A DNA stretch of 64,000 bases from NCBI GenBank assembly GCA_021299465.1, contig JAJTHB010000020.1:62001-126000 (forward strand), in the 5' to 3' direction. Position numbers and translations under genes: made by a program. The stretch comes from Rickettsiales bacterium. Its GTDB lineage: Bacteria > Pseudomonadota > Alphaproteobacteria > Rickettsiales > SXRF01. Of this stretch, positions 36,460 to 45,116 are shown piece after piece. Each line of letters begins with the position of its first letter. Positions within the stretch are counted from its first letter, which is position 1. Below the pieces are notes generated by a model. The model searched no databases and was not told where the DNA came from. It worked only from the letters and a program-made list of their open reading frames with translations.

Positions 36460-37941
36460 TTATCCTGCAACCTGCGGCGTAGCGCCCTGAGCCGCCTTTT
36501 GCTCGGCCATTTTCGCCTGCCATGCAGCGGGCGGCGTTTCAAGCTTGCAGCGCTTGGTTTTGCATTCTTTCTCAGGAACAGGAAGCGCAGCCTCATCACT
36601 TTCCTTGGCTTTAACCTGCCCGGTTGCCAGCGCCCATGGGTTGCTCTTCATCAACTCGACCTGACCAGCTAAGCGCTGCTGCATGTTTTTATTTTTTCCA
36701 CCTAGTACGTCCTCGCGGCCGAGGAAATTGCCAATATTGGCAATCAACTCTGTCTGCATCTCTGGTTTTTGCTGAGCAATAATTTCTGCAGCCACGGAAA
36801 TGACGCTATCTTCAGTGCTAATGTCAGATTTGATACCATGACCATGCCCTTTGGATGAGAGTGCGAGCAGCACCTCCCCAATGATGGTGTTGATGATGAA
36901 GCCCTTGCGCCACTTCAGTGTTTTGAGCATGGGAACGTCATTATTCTTTTTATAAGTTATAGAGTTTTTATAGGTGCTAAGCGTGTGACAAAATGTGCTT
37001 GCCATGTAGCCGAACGCCGCCACACGCAAAGGCTTCGATTGCACCCACTGCCAAACAGCGTCAAGACCATGTTTTTTAGGATCATCCGGGTCAATTTTTT
37101 TTTCTTTGACAAGAGCCCCTATCGCACCTGAAATGACCGTGCTGGTGCCAAGCCCAAAATCCTGCCAACCTGAGATCCTTAGATCTTTGATATCTTTTGC
37201 GCTGTAGCTTGGATGTTCCAGATGCAGTGATTTATTGAGCGCATGATGCCGCAAAGCAGATGTAGCAATGAGCCCGCCTGCCATAGCAGTAAAACTATTG
37301 CCGATTTCTGCGGGATAGGTTTGCAGAGTGTCGATGATTTTATGAAACACATCCCGCTTGTTGTTTTCGGTGACAATAGGAACTGTCAAATTCTGGTCAA
37401 AGTTAAGATTGTGTTCCTTAGTATACTCGATGAGCTTTTTAACTTGCTTGCGAATTTCTGCCTGAGACTGGGCGGCAGTACCCATCGCACCCATGGTGGC
37501 GCTACCCACAAAATAGGAAATGCCTGCGGCTACATCTTCTTTACGACCACCTTTATAGCCATACATGGCAAAGCATAAATCCGCCAGCATGAAGAAATAG
37601 CTGGTAGCACGCAGCGTTTGACTTTTAAATTTTTCCTTAAGGCTACGTGTGTCTTTCTCTTCCGTAAAAGACTGTGGACCCTTAACCCAGCCATTTTCAG
37701 AAAGCGACTTAATCAACGATTTTTCAAACCAAAAACCGCGCACTTCTAACGCCGGCTTATCTTCAAAGATCGTAGGAACCAGCGTATAACCTTCTTGCGC
37801 CAGTGTATTTTGTAATTTTAGTAGCTCTTTAGACGAGACCGCATCAGCCGCGTGAAGGTAGGCACGATTAGCACCGTTCTCCGACCTGCGGACAGTTAGC
37901 CTATCAATAATCTTAGATTCTTTAAAGTGGTAAACGCTCAA
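36460..37941 (-). CDS. Uncharacterised multi-segment membrane-associated protein
   Basis: 493 residues, family not recognised. The start is a TTG at 37941, with AAAGGG upstream; no ATG lies in frame before about residue 117. A soluble N-terminal part (1-105) is followed by several moderately hydrophobic segments (about 112-130, 140-158, 222-240, 272-290, 308-325, 350-365) rich in Gly, Ala and Ser, then a polar helical C-terminal tail (380-493) with Lys, Gln and Ala and a Cys pair (KECKTKRC). The pattern suggests a protein that inserts in or lies on a membrane. It stands alone, with third-codon bases visibly more AT-rich than the flanking permease, suggesting lateral origin. Confidence 0.65.
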   Translation of the reverse strand: MSVYHFKESKIIDRLTVRRSENGANRAYLHAADAVSSKELLKLQNTLAQEGYTLVPTIFEDKPALEVRGFWFEKSLIKSLSENGWVKGPQSFTEEKDTRSLKEKFKSQTLRATSYFFMLADLCFAMYGYKGGRKEDVAAGISYFVGSATMGAMGTAAQSQAEIRKQVKKLIEYTKEHNLNFDQNLTVPIVTENNKRDVFHKIIDTLQTYPAEIGNSFTAMAGGLIATSALRHHALNKSLHLEHPSYSAKDIKDLRISGWQDFGLGTSTVISGAIGALVKEKKIDPDDPKKHGLDAVWQWVQSKPLRVAAFGYMASTFCHTLSTYKNSITYKKNNDVPMLKTLKWRKGFIINTIIGEVLLALSSKGHGHGIKSDISTEDSVISVAAEIIAQQKPEMQTELIANIGNFLGREDVLGGKNKNMQQRLAGQVELMKSNPWALATGQVKAKESDEAALPVPEKECKTKRCKLETPPAAWQAKMAEQKAAQGATPQVAG

Positions 37942-38158
37942 TGCCTAAACCCTTTCCATCAGGTATAAGAATACCAATGAATGGCAACGAGTTACATGGG
38001 AAATATGTTACATTATTGTTGCAGGAATACGTCGCTGGTTGCTAGCCGCTAGCACCAAGCAAAAAAATATCCAAAAATGCTTTACTAACAATAGCTTGGA
38101 AATATGACGGTTTCACAGCCGACACACATCCAGCGACTAAAGATCAACAAACTGACGA

Positions 38159-39607
38159 TTAGCGCTTCTCAGGATTCCTTAACTTGCTGTGGAACTGGCC
38201 ATAGGCGAAATAAACCACCAAACCCGCAAGGAAATAGAATTTGAGTGTCCAGAACATTTCGCGCAGGCCATACATCAGGTAGCCGCAGCAAAGAATGCCA
38301 AGGATCGGCACCACCGGCGAGAACGGCACACGGAAAGGACGGTGCATATCCGGCTCGGTTTTACGCAAATACAGTACCGAGAAACAGATGATCGAAAAAG
38401 CAAGCAGCGTGCCCATGCTGACGAGATCGCCAAGCTGGCTGATCGGGGTCATACCCGCAATCACCGCCACCACAACACCTACCACCAAAGTATTGATGTA
38501 AGGCGTTTGGAATTTCGGATGCACCTTGCTGAAGGCAGCTGGCAGAAGGCCATCACGCGACATGGTGTAGAAAATGCGCGTCTGGCCGTAAAGCAGCACC
38601 AGCATTACGGACGAAAGGCCGGTGATCGCACCGATTTTCACGATGAATGCCAGCCAGCCGAGGCCGATAGCATCCACGCCCACCGCGATAGGATCTGGCA
38701 CATTCAGCATGGTGTAAGGCACGATACCGGTGAGCACCAGCGCCACCAGCATATAGAGAATCGTACAGATGGTGAGCGACGCAATGATACCGATTGGCAT
38801 ATCGCGCTGCGGATTCTTGGCTTCCTGGGCAGCAGTAGAAACCGCTTCAAAACCGACATAGGCAAAGAAGATCACGCCAGCCGCACGCAAAATGCCATCA
38901 TAACCAAACTCGCCAGGTTTTCCCGTTGGCTCAGGAATGAACGGCGACCAGTTATCGGCATTCACATAAAAGAGGCCAACCGCGATAAACAGTACAATCA
39001 CCGACACCTTAATCACAACAATGACGTTGTTAACTGTGGCCGATTCCTTGATGCCGATAACCAGCAAGGCGCTTACAGCAAGTGCGGCAAGGAAAGCTGG
39101 CAGGTTGAACACACCCGTTGCCGCCGTACCGTCAGCCAGCGTCACCGGCAAGCCGGGCGCAGCAGCCCAGATCGGCGAAATCATAATCCCAAAATCCTTG
39201 AGGAAACTCACGATATAGCCCGACCAACCGACAGCGACCGTCGAAGCGGCGATGCCATATTCAAGCAGCAGCAGCCAGCCCATGATCCAAGCGAATAATT
39301 CGCCAAGCGAGGCATAAGCATAAGAGTACGCACTACCGGAAACAGGCAGCATGGAAGCCAGTTCGGCATAGCACAGCGCGGCAAAGGCGCAGCAAAGCCC
39401 GGCCAGTACGAAAGAAAGGATAATAGCAGGACCCGCATATTGCGCAGCGGCTTGCCCGGTCATCACGAAAATACCCGCACCGATAATTGCACCGACGCCA
39501 AGGCTGGTCAGGTTCGCGGCAGAAAGCGTGCGCTTCAGCTCGCCTTTTTGCGACTCCGCCTGAATCTGCGCGACTGGTTTTTTCATCATGTATTTAGAAA
39601 ACGACAT
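38159..39607 (-). CDS. APC-family amino acid permease (CAT type)
   Basis: 482 residues with about 12 membrane segments. The first carries the APC signature LGVGAIIGAGIFVMTGQAAA, where the unwound Gly-rich stretch binds the substrate amino group; the sixth region reads AAGVIFFAYVGFEAVSTAAQE. These mark the cationic amino-acid transporter (YfnA/CAT) branch, which imports basic or small amino acids. The exact substrate cannot be told. Monocistronic; no gene lies in 37942-38158 downstream. Confidence 0.88.
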   Translation of the reverse strand: MSFSKYMMKKPVAQIQAESQKGELKRTLSAANLTSLGVGAIIGAGIFVMTGQAAAQYAGPAIILSFVLAGLCCAFAALCYAELASMLPVSGSAYSYAYASLGELFAWIMGWLLLLEYGIAASTVAVGWSGYIVSFLKDFGIMISPIWAAAPGLPVTLADGTAATGVFNLPAFLAALAVSALLVIGIKESATVNNVIVVIKVSVIVLFIAVGLFYVNADNWSPFIPEPTGKPGEFGYDGILRAAGVIFFAYVGFEAVSTAAQEAKNPQRDMPIGIIASLTICTILYMLVALVLTGIVPYTMLNVPDPIAVGVDAIGLGWLAFIVKIGAITGLSSVMLVLLYGQTRIFYTMSRDGLLPAAFSKVHPKFQTPYINTLVVGVVVAVIAGMTPISQLGDLVSMGTLLAFSIICFSVLYLRKTEPDMHRPFRVPFSPVVPILGILCCGYLMYGLREMFWTLKFYFLAGLVVYFAYGQFHSKLRNPEKR

Positions 39608-39711
39608 GGGGGTTCCTTTCGGAAAATTTGAATAAGACCGATACCACTACAGGGTATGGGTTTGTCTGTAAAACAAAATTTGGTTAACGCCATACAACTT
39701 TCCCCATCCCT

Positions 39712-39836
39712 AAATCTCGCTACGGCGAGGAAAGCGCGCAGCGATGGAGTTCGAGGAAACGAATGTACATCAAAGTACATGACGTTTCCGAGGGAGGCTT
39801 CATCGCAAGCAGATTTCCCGCTGCAGATAGAGATTT
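39712..39836. repeat. ~125-bp imperfect palindrome, family D, copy 2
   Basis: Diverged copy of 34517-34637: arms start AAATCTCGCTACGGCGAGG and end GAGATTT; the centre has GTACATCAAAGTACATGACG. It directly abuts the TAG stop (39837-39839) of the antiporter gene, as copy 1 abuts the helicase stop. Confidence 0.85.
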
Positions 39837-41456
39837 CTAAGCCCTGCCGGCAAAGCGGTTAAAGAGCAGGTCAATATCGCGCAGCATCTCGTGCATAATG
39901 TCGTCGCTGATCTTAAAGCCGTGGCGTAGCTTAATGATCGCTTCGCGCTCAGCGTCCAGCACCTCTTTCCAGATTTTATTTTCAACGGCAAGGATCGGGT
40001 GCTCGTCGTGGCGCTGCTGCTGGGGTGGCTCATGCGCATGGATGGGCGTGTAGGGGCCATCACCAAGTGCTTCGACCTTGTCAGCATAATGACTCACAAT
40101 ACGCTCAAATGCCGCCGATTGATGGCTGCCATCGCGCCGGAGCTGGTCAAGCCGCGCGCGCGCGGTTTCCGCCGCAATTTTGCGGGCAATCCAATGCTCC
40201 TGGGCCGCGCGCGTATCCTCATGGTAAACCATACGCACGCGCTTCAAAAGCCATGGTAACGTGAGGCCCTGAAAAATCAGCGTGAAGAGGATCACGCAGA
40301 AGGCGAGGAATAAAATCAAATCACGGTGCGGAAAGGGCGTGCCGTCAGCAATGGTTAGCGGCACGGCAAGCGCAGTTGCCAGCGCCACTACACCGCGCAC
40401 GCCCACCCAGCCAATGACAAATACATTTTGCCACGCAGGGTAAGGATCTTTCGCGCGAATAGAAGAAAACAGCAGGCGTGTGCCATAAGCGACCGCAAAC
40501 ACCCACACAAAACGCGTGGCCACCGACATCAGTGAAATGGCAATGCCTAGAGTAAGCAGCGTCCCGGTATCGTAATCTTTGAGCCTACCCAAAAGCCCGG
40601 GGAAATGAAGGCCGATCAAAAGAAATACCAAGCCCTCCATCACAAAGATCACCATTTTCCAGATGGCTTCTGCGGGAACACGAAATACCGGCTTAAACAC
40701 TTTGGGCGCGTACCAGCCAACGGTCAGGCCAAACGCCACCACCGCCAGCACACCTGAGCTATGCATGCTTTCAGCCGCAATATAAACCGCATAAGGCGCA
40801 AGAAAGGTACTCAGAATCTCCACCGACATTTCGCGGATGCGCGGAAATATGTTCATATAAAGCCAGCCAGTGAGCCAGCCAAGTGCAATGCCCGAAAGTA
40901 CCATCCATAAAAAATGCATACTCGCGCCCATCAACGAAAAAGCGCCGGTTACCACCGCCGCCACAGCGAATTGATACATCACAAGTCCGGTTGCGTCATT
41001 GACCAGACTCTCGCCTTCCAAAATCGTCATCACACGGCGGGGCAAGCTGGTGTTCTTGGTCATAGAAACCGCTGCCACGGCATCAGGCGCTGCAATAATC
41101 GCACCGAGTACAAACCCTGCGGCAATCGAAATCTCCGGCTCCAGCCAGTGCATGGTGACGGCAACCACCACACAGGTAAAGACCACAAGCCCAACAGCAA
41201 GCTGCATGATCGGGCGTTTGTTTGCTTTGAAATCACGAAGTGACGTAAAATACGCCGCTGAAGTGAGCAGTGGCGGAAGGAAAATCAGCAAAATAAGTTC
41301 TGGCGGAAATACAAAATTACCAAACGCTGGAATGAGGCCAAGCCCTATCCCTGCCAATACAAACGCAATAGGATTGGCAACGTTGATACGCTGCGCGATA
41401 TACGCAACGAAGCATAACACCACGAGTAGTATCAGGAAAATTTCAGTCGTATTCAT
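39837..41456 (-). CDS. Na+/H+ antiporter, CPA1 (NhaP-like) family
   Basis: 539 residues with 11-13 membrane segments, then about 130 cytoplasmic residues. The ion-binding APDAVAAVSM region and EGESLVNDATGLVMYQ are the CPA1 hallmarks. Exchanges Na+ or K+ for protons to control pH and salt. The cytoplasmic tail is rich in Arg, Glu and His (HEPPQQQRHDEHP) and may be regulatory. Followed immediately by a large palindrome that probably shapes the mRNA 3' end. Confidence 0.9.
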   Translation of the reverse strand: MNTTEIFLILLVVLCFVAYIAQRINVANPIAFVLAGIGLGLIPAFGNFVFPPELILLIFLPPLLTSAAYFTSLRDFKANKRPIMQLAVGLVVFTCVVVAVTMHWLEPEISIAAGFVLGAIIAAPDAVAAVSMTKNTSLPRRVMTILEGESLVNDATGLVMYQFAVAAVVTGAFSLMGASMHFLWMVLSGIALGWLTGWLYMNIFPRIREMSVEILSTFLAPYAVYIAAESMHSSGVLAVVAFGLTVGWYAPKVFKPVFRVPAEAIWKMVIFVMEGLVFLLIGLHFPGLLGRLKDYDTGTLLTLGIAISLMSVATRFVWVFAVAYGTRLLFSSIRAKDPYPAWQNVFVIGWVGVRGVVALATALAVPLTIADGTPFPHRDLILFLAFCVILFTLIFQGLTLPWLLKRVRMVYHEDTRAAQEHWIARKIAAETARARLDQLRRDGSHQSAAFERIVSHYADKVEALGDGPYTPIHAHEPPQQQRHDEHPILAVENKIWKEVLDAEREAIIKLRHGFKISDDIMHEMLRDIDLLFNRFAGRA

Positions 41457-41480
41457 GCCGCCGTTATAAGACAGGCTGGC

Positions 41481-42410
41481 TTAAGCCGCAAGGCAGGACT
41501 CAAGGCTTCCAGCAATGCCTTCTATGAGCTGAAAATAAAGCTCTTTGCCTGGCGCGATGAGCGCGCCCTCGGGATCAAGCACGGCACTTTTAGCCTTAGT
41601 ACCGGCCAGCAAATTATCCACTATGGCACTATCAAACTGCGGCTCGCGGAATACGCAAAGCGCACCATCATGTTTAATTTTTTCACGAATTTCAGTCATA
41701 TGCCGAGCGCTTAATCCCCGCTCAGGATGAATCGTTAGCGAACCAGCCGCACTAAGCCCGTAACGCTTCTCGAAATACTGGTAGGCATCATGAAACACAA
41801 TAAACGGTTTGTTTTTAAGTTTTTCCATGCGCCGCATCATATCCTGATCGAGCGTCTCTAGCCTTGTAACAAGTTTCGCAGCGTTAGTTTCATAGAGTTT
41901 TTGTTTAGCAGGATAGGCTTTAGATAATTTAGCTGAAATTTCCTGCACCATGATCATTGCATTTGCTGGCGACATCCAGAGATGAAAATCATGGCCTGCA
42001 TCTTTTTTGTGGTCCGCATCTTCTTCGTGATGATGTTCGTGCCCATGTTCATGCGCTTCAAATCCTTCGCCCATACGGGCAGGCAGCAGCGTTAACCCTT
42101 TCGTATTGGCAAGCTGGATAAGCTGCACCGATGCATTTAAGTTCCCAATCGCCTTATCCATGAAAAGTTCAAAATCATTGCTCATGTAAAACACAATATC
42201 CGCCCCAGCGAGTGACTTCACCTGCGATGGCTTCAGCGAAAAACTATGCAACGATTCTTTACCGGAAAGCAGCAGCTGAGGCTGCTCAGTATCACCTTCC
42301 ATGACCGCGCTAACCAGCGAGTGAATGGGTTTAATGCTAACCACCACGCCACTGGCAATGGCAGGCATAGAAATAAAAAGCAAGCAAGGCAGAATAAGTA
42401 AAAGGCGCAT
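41481..42410 (-). CDS. znuA: High-affinity zinc ABC transporter substrate-binding protein
   Basis: 309 residues, cluster A-I solute-binding protein. The signal peptide ends IASG. The zinc-site His are in KPIHSLVSAVM, in DFHLWMSP and in FHDAYQYFEKRYGL. A charged His-rich loop (EAHEHGHEHHHEE...) between the first and second ligands is the hallmark of zinc rather than manganese proteins. A Zur-like palindrome lies just upstream of the start. The membrane and ATPase genes (znuB, znuC) are not nearby. Confidence 0.93.
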   Translation of the reverse strand: MRLLLILPCLLFISMPAIASGVVVSIKPIHSLVSAVMEGDTEQPQLLLSGKESLHSFSLKPSQVKSLAGADIVFYMSNDFELFMDKAIGNLNASVQLIQLANTKGLTLLPARMGEGFEAHEHGHEHHHEEDADHKKDAGHDFHLWMSPANAMIMVQEISAKLSKAYPAKQKLYETNAAKLVTRLETLDQDMMRRMEKLKNKPFIVFHDAYQYFEKRYGLSAAGSLTIHPERGLSARHMTEIREKIKHDGALCVFREPQFDSAIVDNLLAGTKAKSAVLDPEGALIAPGKELYFQLIEGIAGSLESCLAA

Positions 42411-42420
42411 GCCCGCTCTA

Positions 42421-42435
42421 TGTTACATTATAACA
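42421..42435. promoter_or_regulatory. Zur operator (Zur box) of znuA
   Basis: TGTTACATTATAACA differs at one defined position from the core TGTTATANTATAACA of the classical Zur box. It ends 10 bases before the znuA start codon and, on the minus strand, contains a perfect TATAAT, so bound Zur would block RNA polymerase when zinc is plentiful. Confidence 0.75.
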
Positions 42436-42449
42436 ATCTTGTCAATACA

Positions 42450-44213
42450 TCAGATCGGCGCGCAGGCCTTTTCAAGCCATTCGCGCTCATGCTTCGCCAA
42501 ATGCTCATGATGCTGCGCAAGAACCCAGTCATGGTAGCTATTGAACCACGCAATCTCGCTTCCGGTCAGCAATGCATGCTCGATCAGGCGGCGGTCGATC
42601 GGCGCGCAGGTGAGCGTTTCAAAGCCAAGCCAACCCTCTGATTCCTTAGTTACCGCCACAAGATTCTCAATGCGAATACCATATTCGCCTTCCTTGTAAT
42701 AACCAGGCTCGTTAGAAAGAATCATACCCGGCATGAGCGCCACGCTATCACCCGCACGCTTACTGATGCGCTGCGGCCCTTCATGCACCCCAAGAAAACA
42801 CCCCACACCATGACCCGTTCCGTGATCATAATCGAGCCCTGCCTGCCACAGATATTGGCGCGCAAGACTATCCAGCTGGCTACCACTAGTGCCAGAAGGA
42901 AAGCGCGCTGTTGCAAGCGCAATATGGCCCTTAAGCACACGCGTGTAGTGATCACGTTGGTCAGGTGTTGCCTTCTGATTACCAATCAGAACGGTGCGCG
43001 TAACATCGGTGGTGCCGCCCCAATATTGGCCGCCGGAATCGAGGAGAAATAATTCACCCTTGCGAAGTGTGCGATCCGTTTTCTCAGTCGCACGATAATG
43101 CACAATCGCACCATTTGGACCGCTGCCAGCAATCGTATCAAAGCTTGGCTCAAGAAATCCTTCTGCCTGTTTTCTAAAGTTAAGCAGCTGATCCGCGATC
43201 TGGGTTTCAGTGACGCTACGCTTGTTCGTTTCATGCTCCAACCAACACAGCAAGCGCGTGAGCGCAAGGCCATCGCGCTTATGCACACGGCGGATATGAT
43301 CAAGCTCTGTTTCGTTTTTCGTGGCTTTCGCAAGCTGGCAAGGATCATGCTTCTCAATCAGCCTTGCGCCGCCCGCAAGCAGCACCTCGCGATAAAACAA
43401 GCTTGCACTTTGCGGATCGAGCAGCACAGCCTTACCGCTAAATTCACTCAACGCTTGTTTAAGTTGCTGCGGTTCGCGCAGCGCCACATGATTGCCTAAA
43501 TGCACACGCACCTCCGCACTCACGCGAGATACATCAATAAAAAATTGAACCTCGCCTCCTGCCGAAAAAATGATAGGCGCGAGAACGAGCGGTGTATGCA
43601 CAACATCGCGTGCGCGAATGTTCAGAAGCCAGCACACACTATCCGGCGCAGTGATCACCGCAGCATCGGCGCCTAACTCAGCAAGTTTAGAAGCCATGCG
43701 CGCACGCTTGCTACTGCTGGCTTCACCTGCATAAGATTCTGCATAGGCCATCACCGGCGTTTTCGGAACTGGCGGCCTATCTAGCCATAAAGCATCCACA
43801 GGGCATGGCAGTGATTTTAATTCCACACCCGGAATAGACTGAAAGCGCTTTAACATCGATGCGGTAAAAAGCGCGGGATCATACGCGATGACGATTTTTT
43901 CACTCTGTAGCAAGGAGTTTTTTATCCACTCTTCCGGCTTCACATCCCCGCTATTAATGATCTCTACCAGCGCGCCATCCACTTCCGCACGCGCTTGCAG
44001 TGTATATCGCCCATCGACGAACAGGGCGGTTTTCTTCGCAAGCACAACCACAAGCCCCGCCGATCCGGAAAAACCCGTGAGCCACTCTACGCGGTGGTTG
44101 CATGCTGGCGGATACTCGTTCAGCCACTCGTCATGCACAGGAATGAGTATGCCGGCAACGCTTTCGCGCGCTATCCAATCATGAACTGCCTGTAATTTGG
44201 TTTTGGAATTCAT
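42450..44213 (-). CDS. pepP: Xaa-Pro aminopeptidase (M24B, long form)
   Basis: 587 residues, the long three-domain type also found in eukaryotes. Two creatinase-like N-terminal domains (about 1-300) precede the pita-bread catalytic domain. Metal ligands are in FLLDSGGQYWGGTTDVTRT (two Asp), GTGHGVGCFLGVHEGP (His) and SNEPGYYKEGEYGIRIENLV (two Glu). Cuts the first residue from peptides with Pro in second position. Lies four bases downstream of prmA; its 3' end runs close to the znuA promoter. Confidence 0.93.
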   Translation of the reverse strand: MNSKTKLQAVHDWIARESVAGILIPVHDEWLNEYPPACNHRVEWLTGFSGSAGLVVVLAKKTALFVDGRYTLQARAEVDGALVEIINSGDVKPEEWIKNSLLQSEKIVIAYDPALFTASMLKRFQSIPGVELKSLPCPVDALWLDRPPVPKTPVMAYAESYAGEASSSKRARMASKLAELGADAAVITAPDSVCWLLNIRARDVVHTPLVLAPIIFSAGGEVQFFIDVSRVSAEVRVHLGNHVALREPQQLKQALSEFSGKAVLLDPQSASLFYREVLLAGGARLIEKHDPCQLAKATKNETELDHIRRVHKRDGLALTRLLCWLEHETNKRSVTETQIADQLLNFRKQAEGFLEPSFDTIAGSGPNGAIVHYRATEKTDRTLRKGELFLLDSGGQYWGGTTDVTRTVLIGNQKATPDQRDHYTRVLKGHIALATARFPSGTSGSQLDSLARQYLWQAGLDYDHGTGHGVGCFLGVHEGPQRISKRAGDSVALMPGMILSNEPGYYKEGEYGIRIENLVAVTKESEGWLGFETLTCAPIDRRLIEHALLTGSEIAWFNSYHDWVLAQHHEHLAKHEREWLEKACAPI

Positions 44214-44217
44214 CGCC

Positions 44218-45114
44218 CTACCCTATCACGAGCGCGCACCACTCGCCATGTACAAATCGTTTTTTGAGGTGAAGACCCTGCCTGCGATGGGCAGCCATTA
44301 CCATATTTTCTTGGTGTGTGAGTAAGCCTGAAAGCACTGCCATGCCATTATGTGCGAGATTTGCTTTAAGCTTGGGCGCAAACGCCATCAGCGGCTTAGC
44401 CAGAATATTGGACACGATCAAATCATAAGGTCCGCGGCTCTGAACCTCAGCACCATCATAGCCGTCTGATACCAGAGCGCGCACGCGTGATGACACGCGA
44501 TTAATGAGAGCATTCTCAGCCGACACACGCACCGCAACTTCGTCAATATCCACGGCCAGCACTGGCGCCCGCCATAGCCGCGCCGCACCAATGGCGAGAA
44601 TACCAGAGCCACAGCCCATATCGAGAATATTGGTAAATCGCCGTTTTTGCGAAAGCCATTCGAGTGCTTCGAGGCAGCCGCGTGTTGTACCATGTTCGCC
44701 TGAACCAAATGCCGCGCCCGCCTCGACTTGAATGGGAAGGCTCGCATAAGGCGGCTTTTCCTTCACATGCGCGCCATGCACATAAAACCGGCCAATGCGC
44801 ATTGGCGGAAAATCCCGCGCCACCTGCGCAAGCCAGTCCTGCGGCTCGACCATCACCACTGATAATTCCGGAAGCGGAATATGATGCATCGATGTGATAA
44901 TGATCAGCCGCCTGCGAAATTCCTCCAGCTCCGGCGGCGCACCGCACAGTAAATCAAATGTCCAGATATGATTTTCTTCGTCTGTCTCAAACGCCGATAC
45001 ACTGATGACTAAATCCGAAAAAGATTCCTCGGCCATCTCCGCCGCCGCCTGCGGCAAACAAAAATTCACACGCCAGTAATGAGGGGATTGTGCGAAAGGA
45101 TTGGAAGAGCTCAT
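44218..45114 (-). CDS. prmA: Ribosomal protein L11 methyltransferase
   Basis: 298 residues. S-adenosylmethionine-dependent trimethylation of L11. The N-terminal substrate domain (about 1-105) is joined to a Rossmann methyltransferase: ILDMGCGSGILAIGAARL is the SAM motif, AVDIDEVAVRVSAENA follows, and the catalytic-region DLIVSNILAKPL gives the N-P/I-L-like motif. Tightly packed with pepP and the preceding unknown gene. Confidence 0.9.
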   Translation of the reverse strand: MSSSNPFAQSPHYWRVNFCLPQAAAEMAEESFSDLVISVSAFETDEENHIWTFDLLCGAPPELEEFRRRLIIITSMHHIPLPELSVVMVEPQDWLAQVARDFPPMRIGRFYVHGAHVKEKPPYASLPIQVEAGAAFGSGEHGTTRGCLEALEWLSQKRRFTNILDMGCGSGILAIGAARLWRAPVLAVDIDEVAVRVSAENALINRVSSRVRALVSDGYDGAEVQSRGPYDLIVSNILAKPLMAFAPKLKANLAHNGMAVLSGLLTHQENMVMAAHRRQGLHLKKRFVHGEWCALVIG

Positions 45115-45116
45115 TA

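Noticed and set aside
37942-38158. Terminator of the permease gene (GGTTGCTAG/CTAGCACC hairpin near 38037-38056)
   Set aside because: On the coding (minus) strand the T-run comes before the hairpin, not after it, so it does not fit a rho-independent terminator for this gene. No gene is seen in this gap.
38189-39298. 369-codon open frame opposite the amino-acid permease
   Set aside because: The product is an Arg/His/Asn-rich shadow with no domain; the permease on the other strand is unambiguous.
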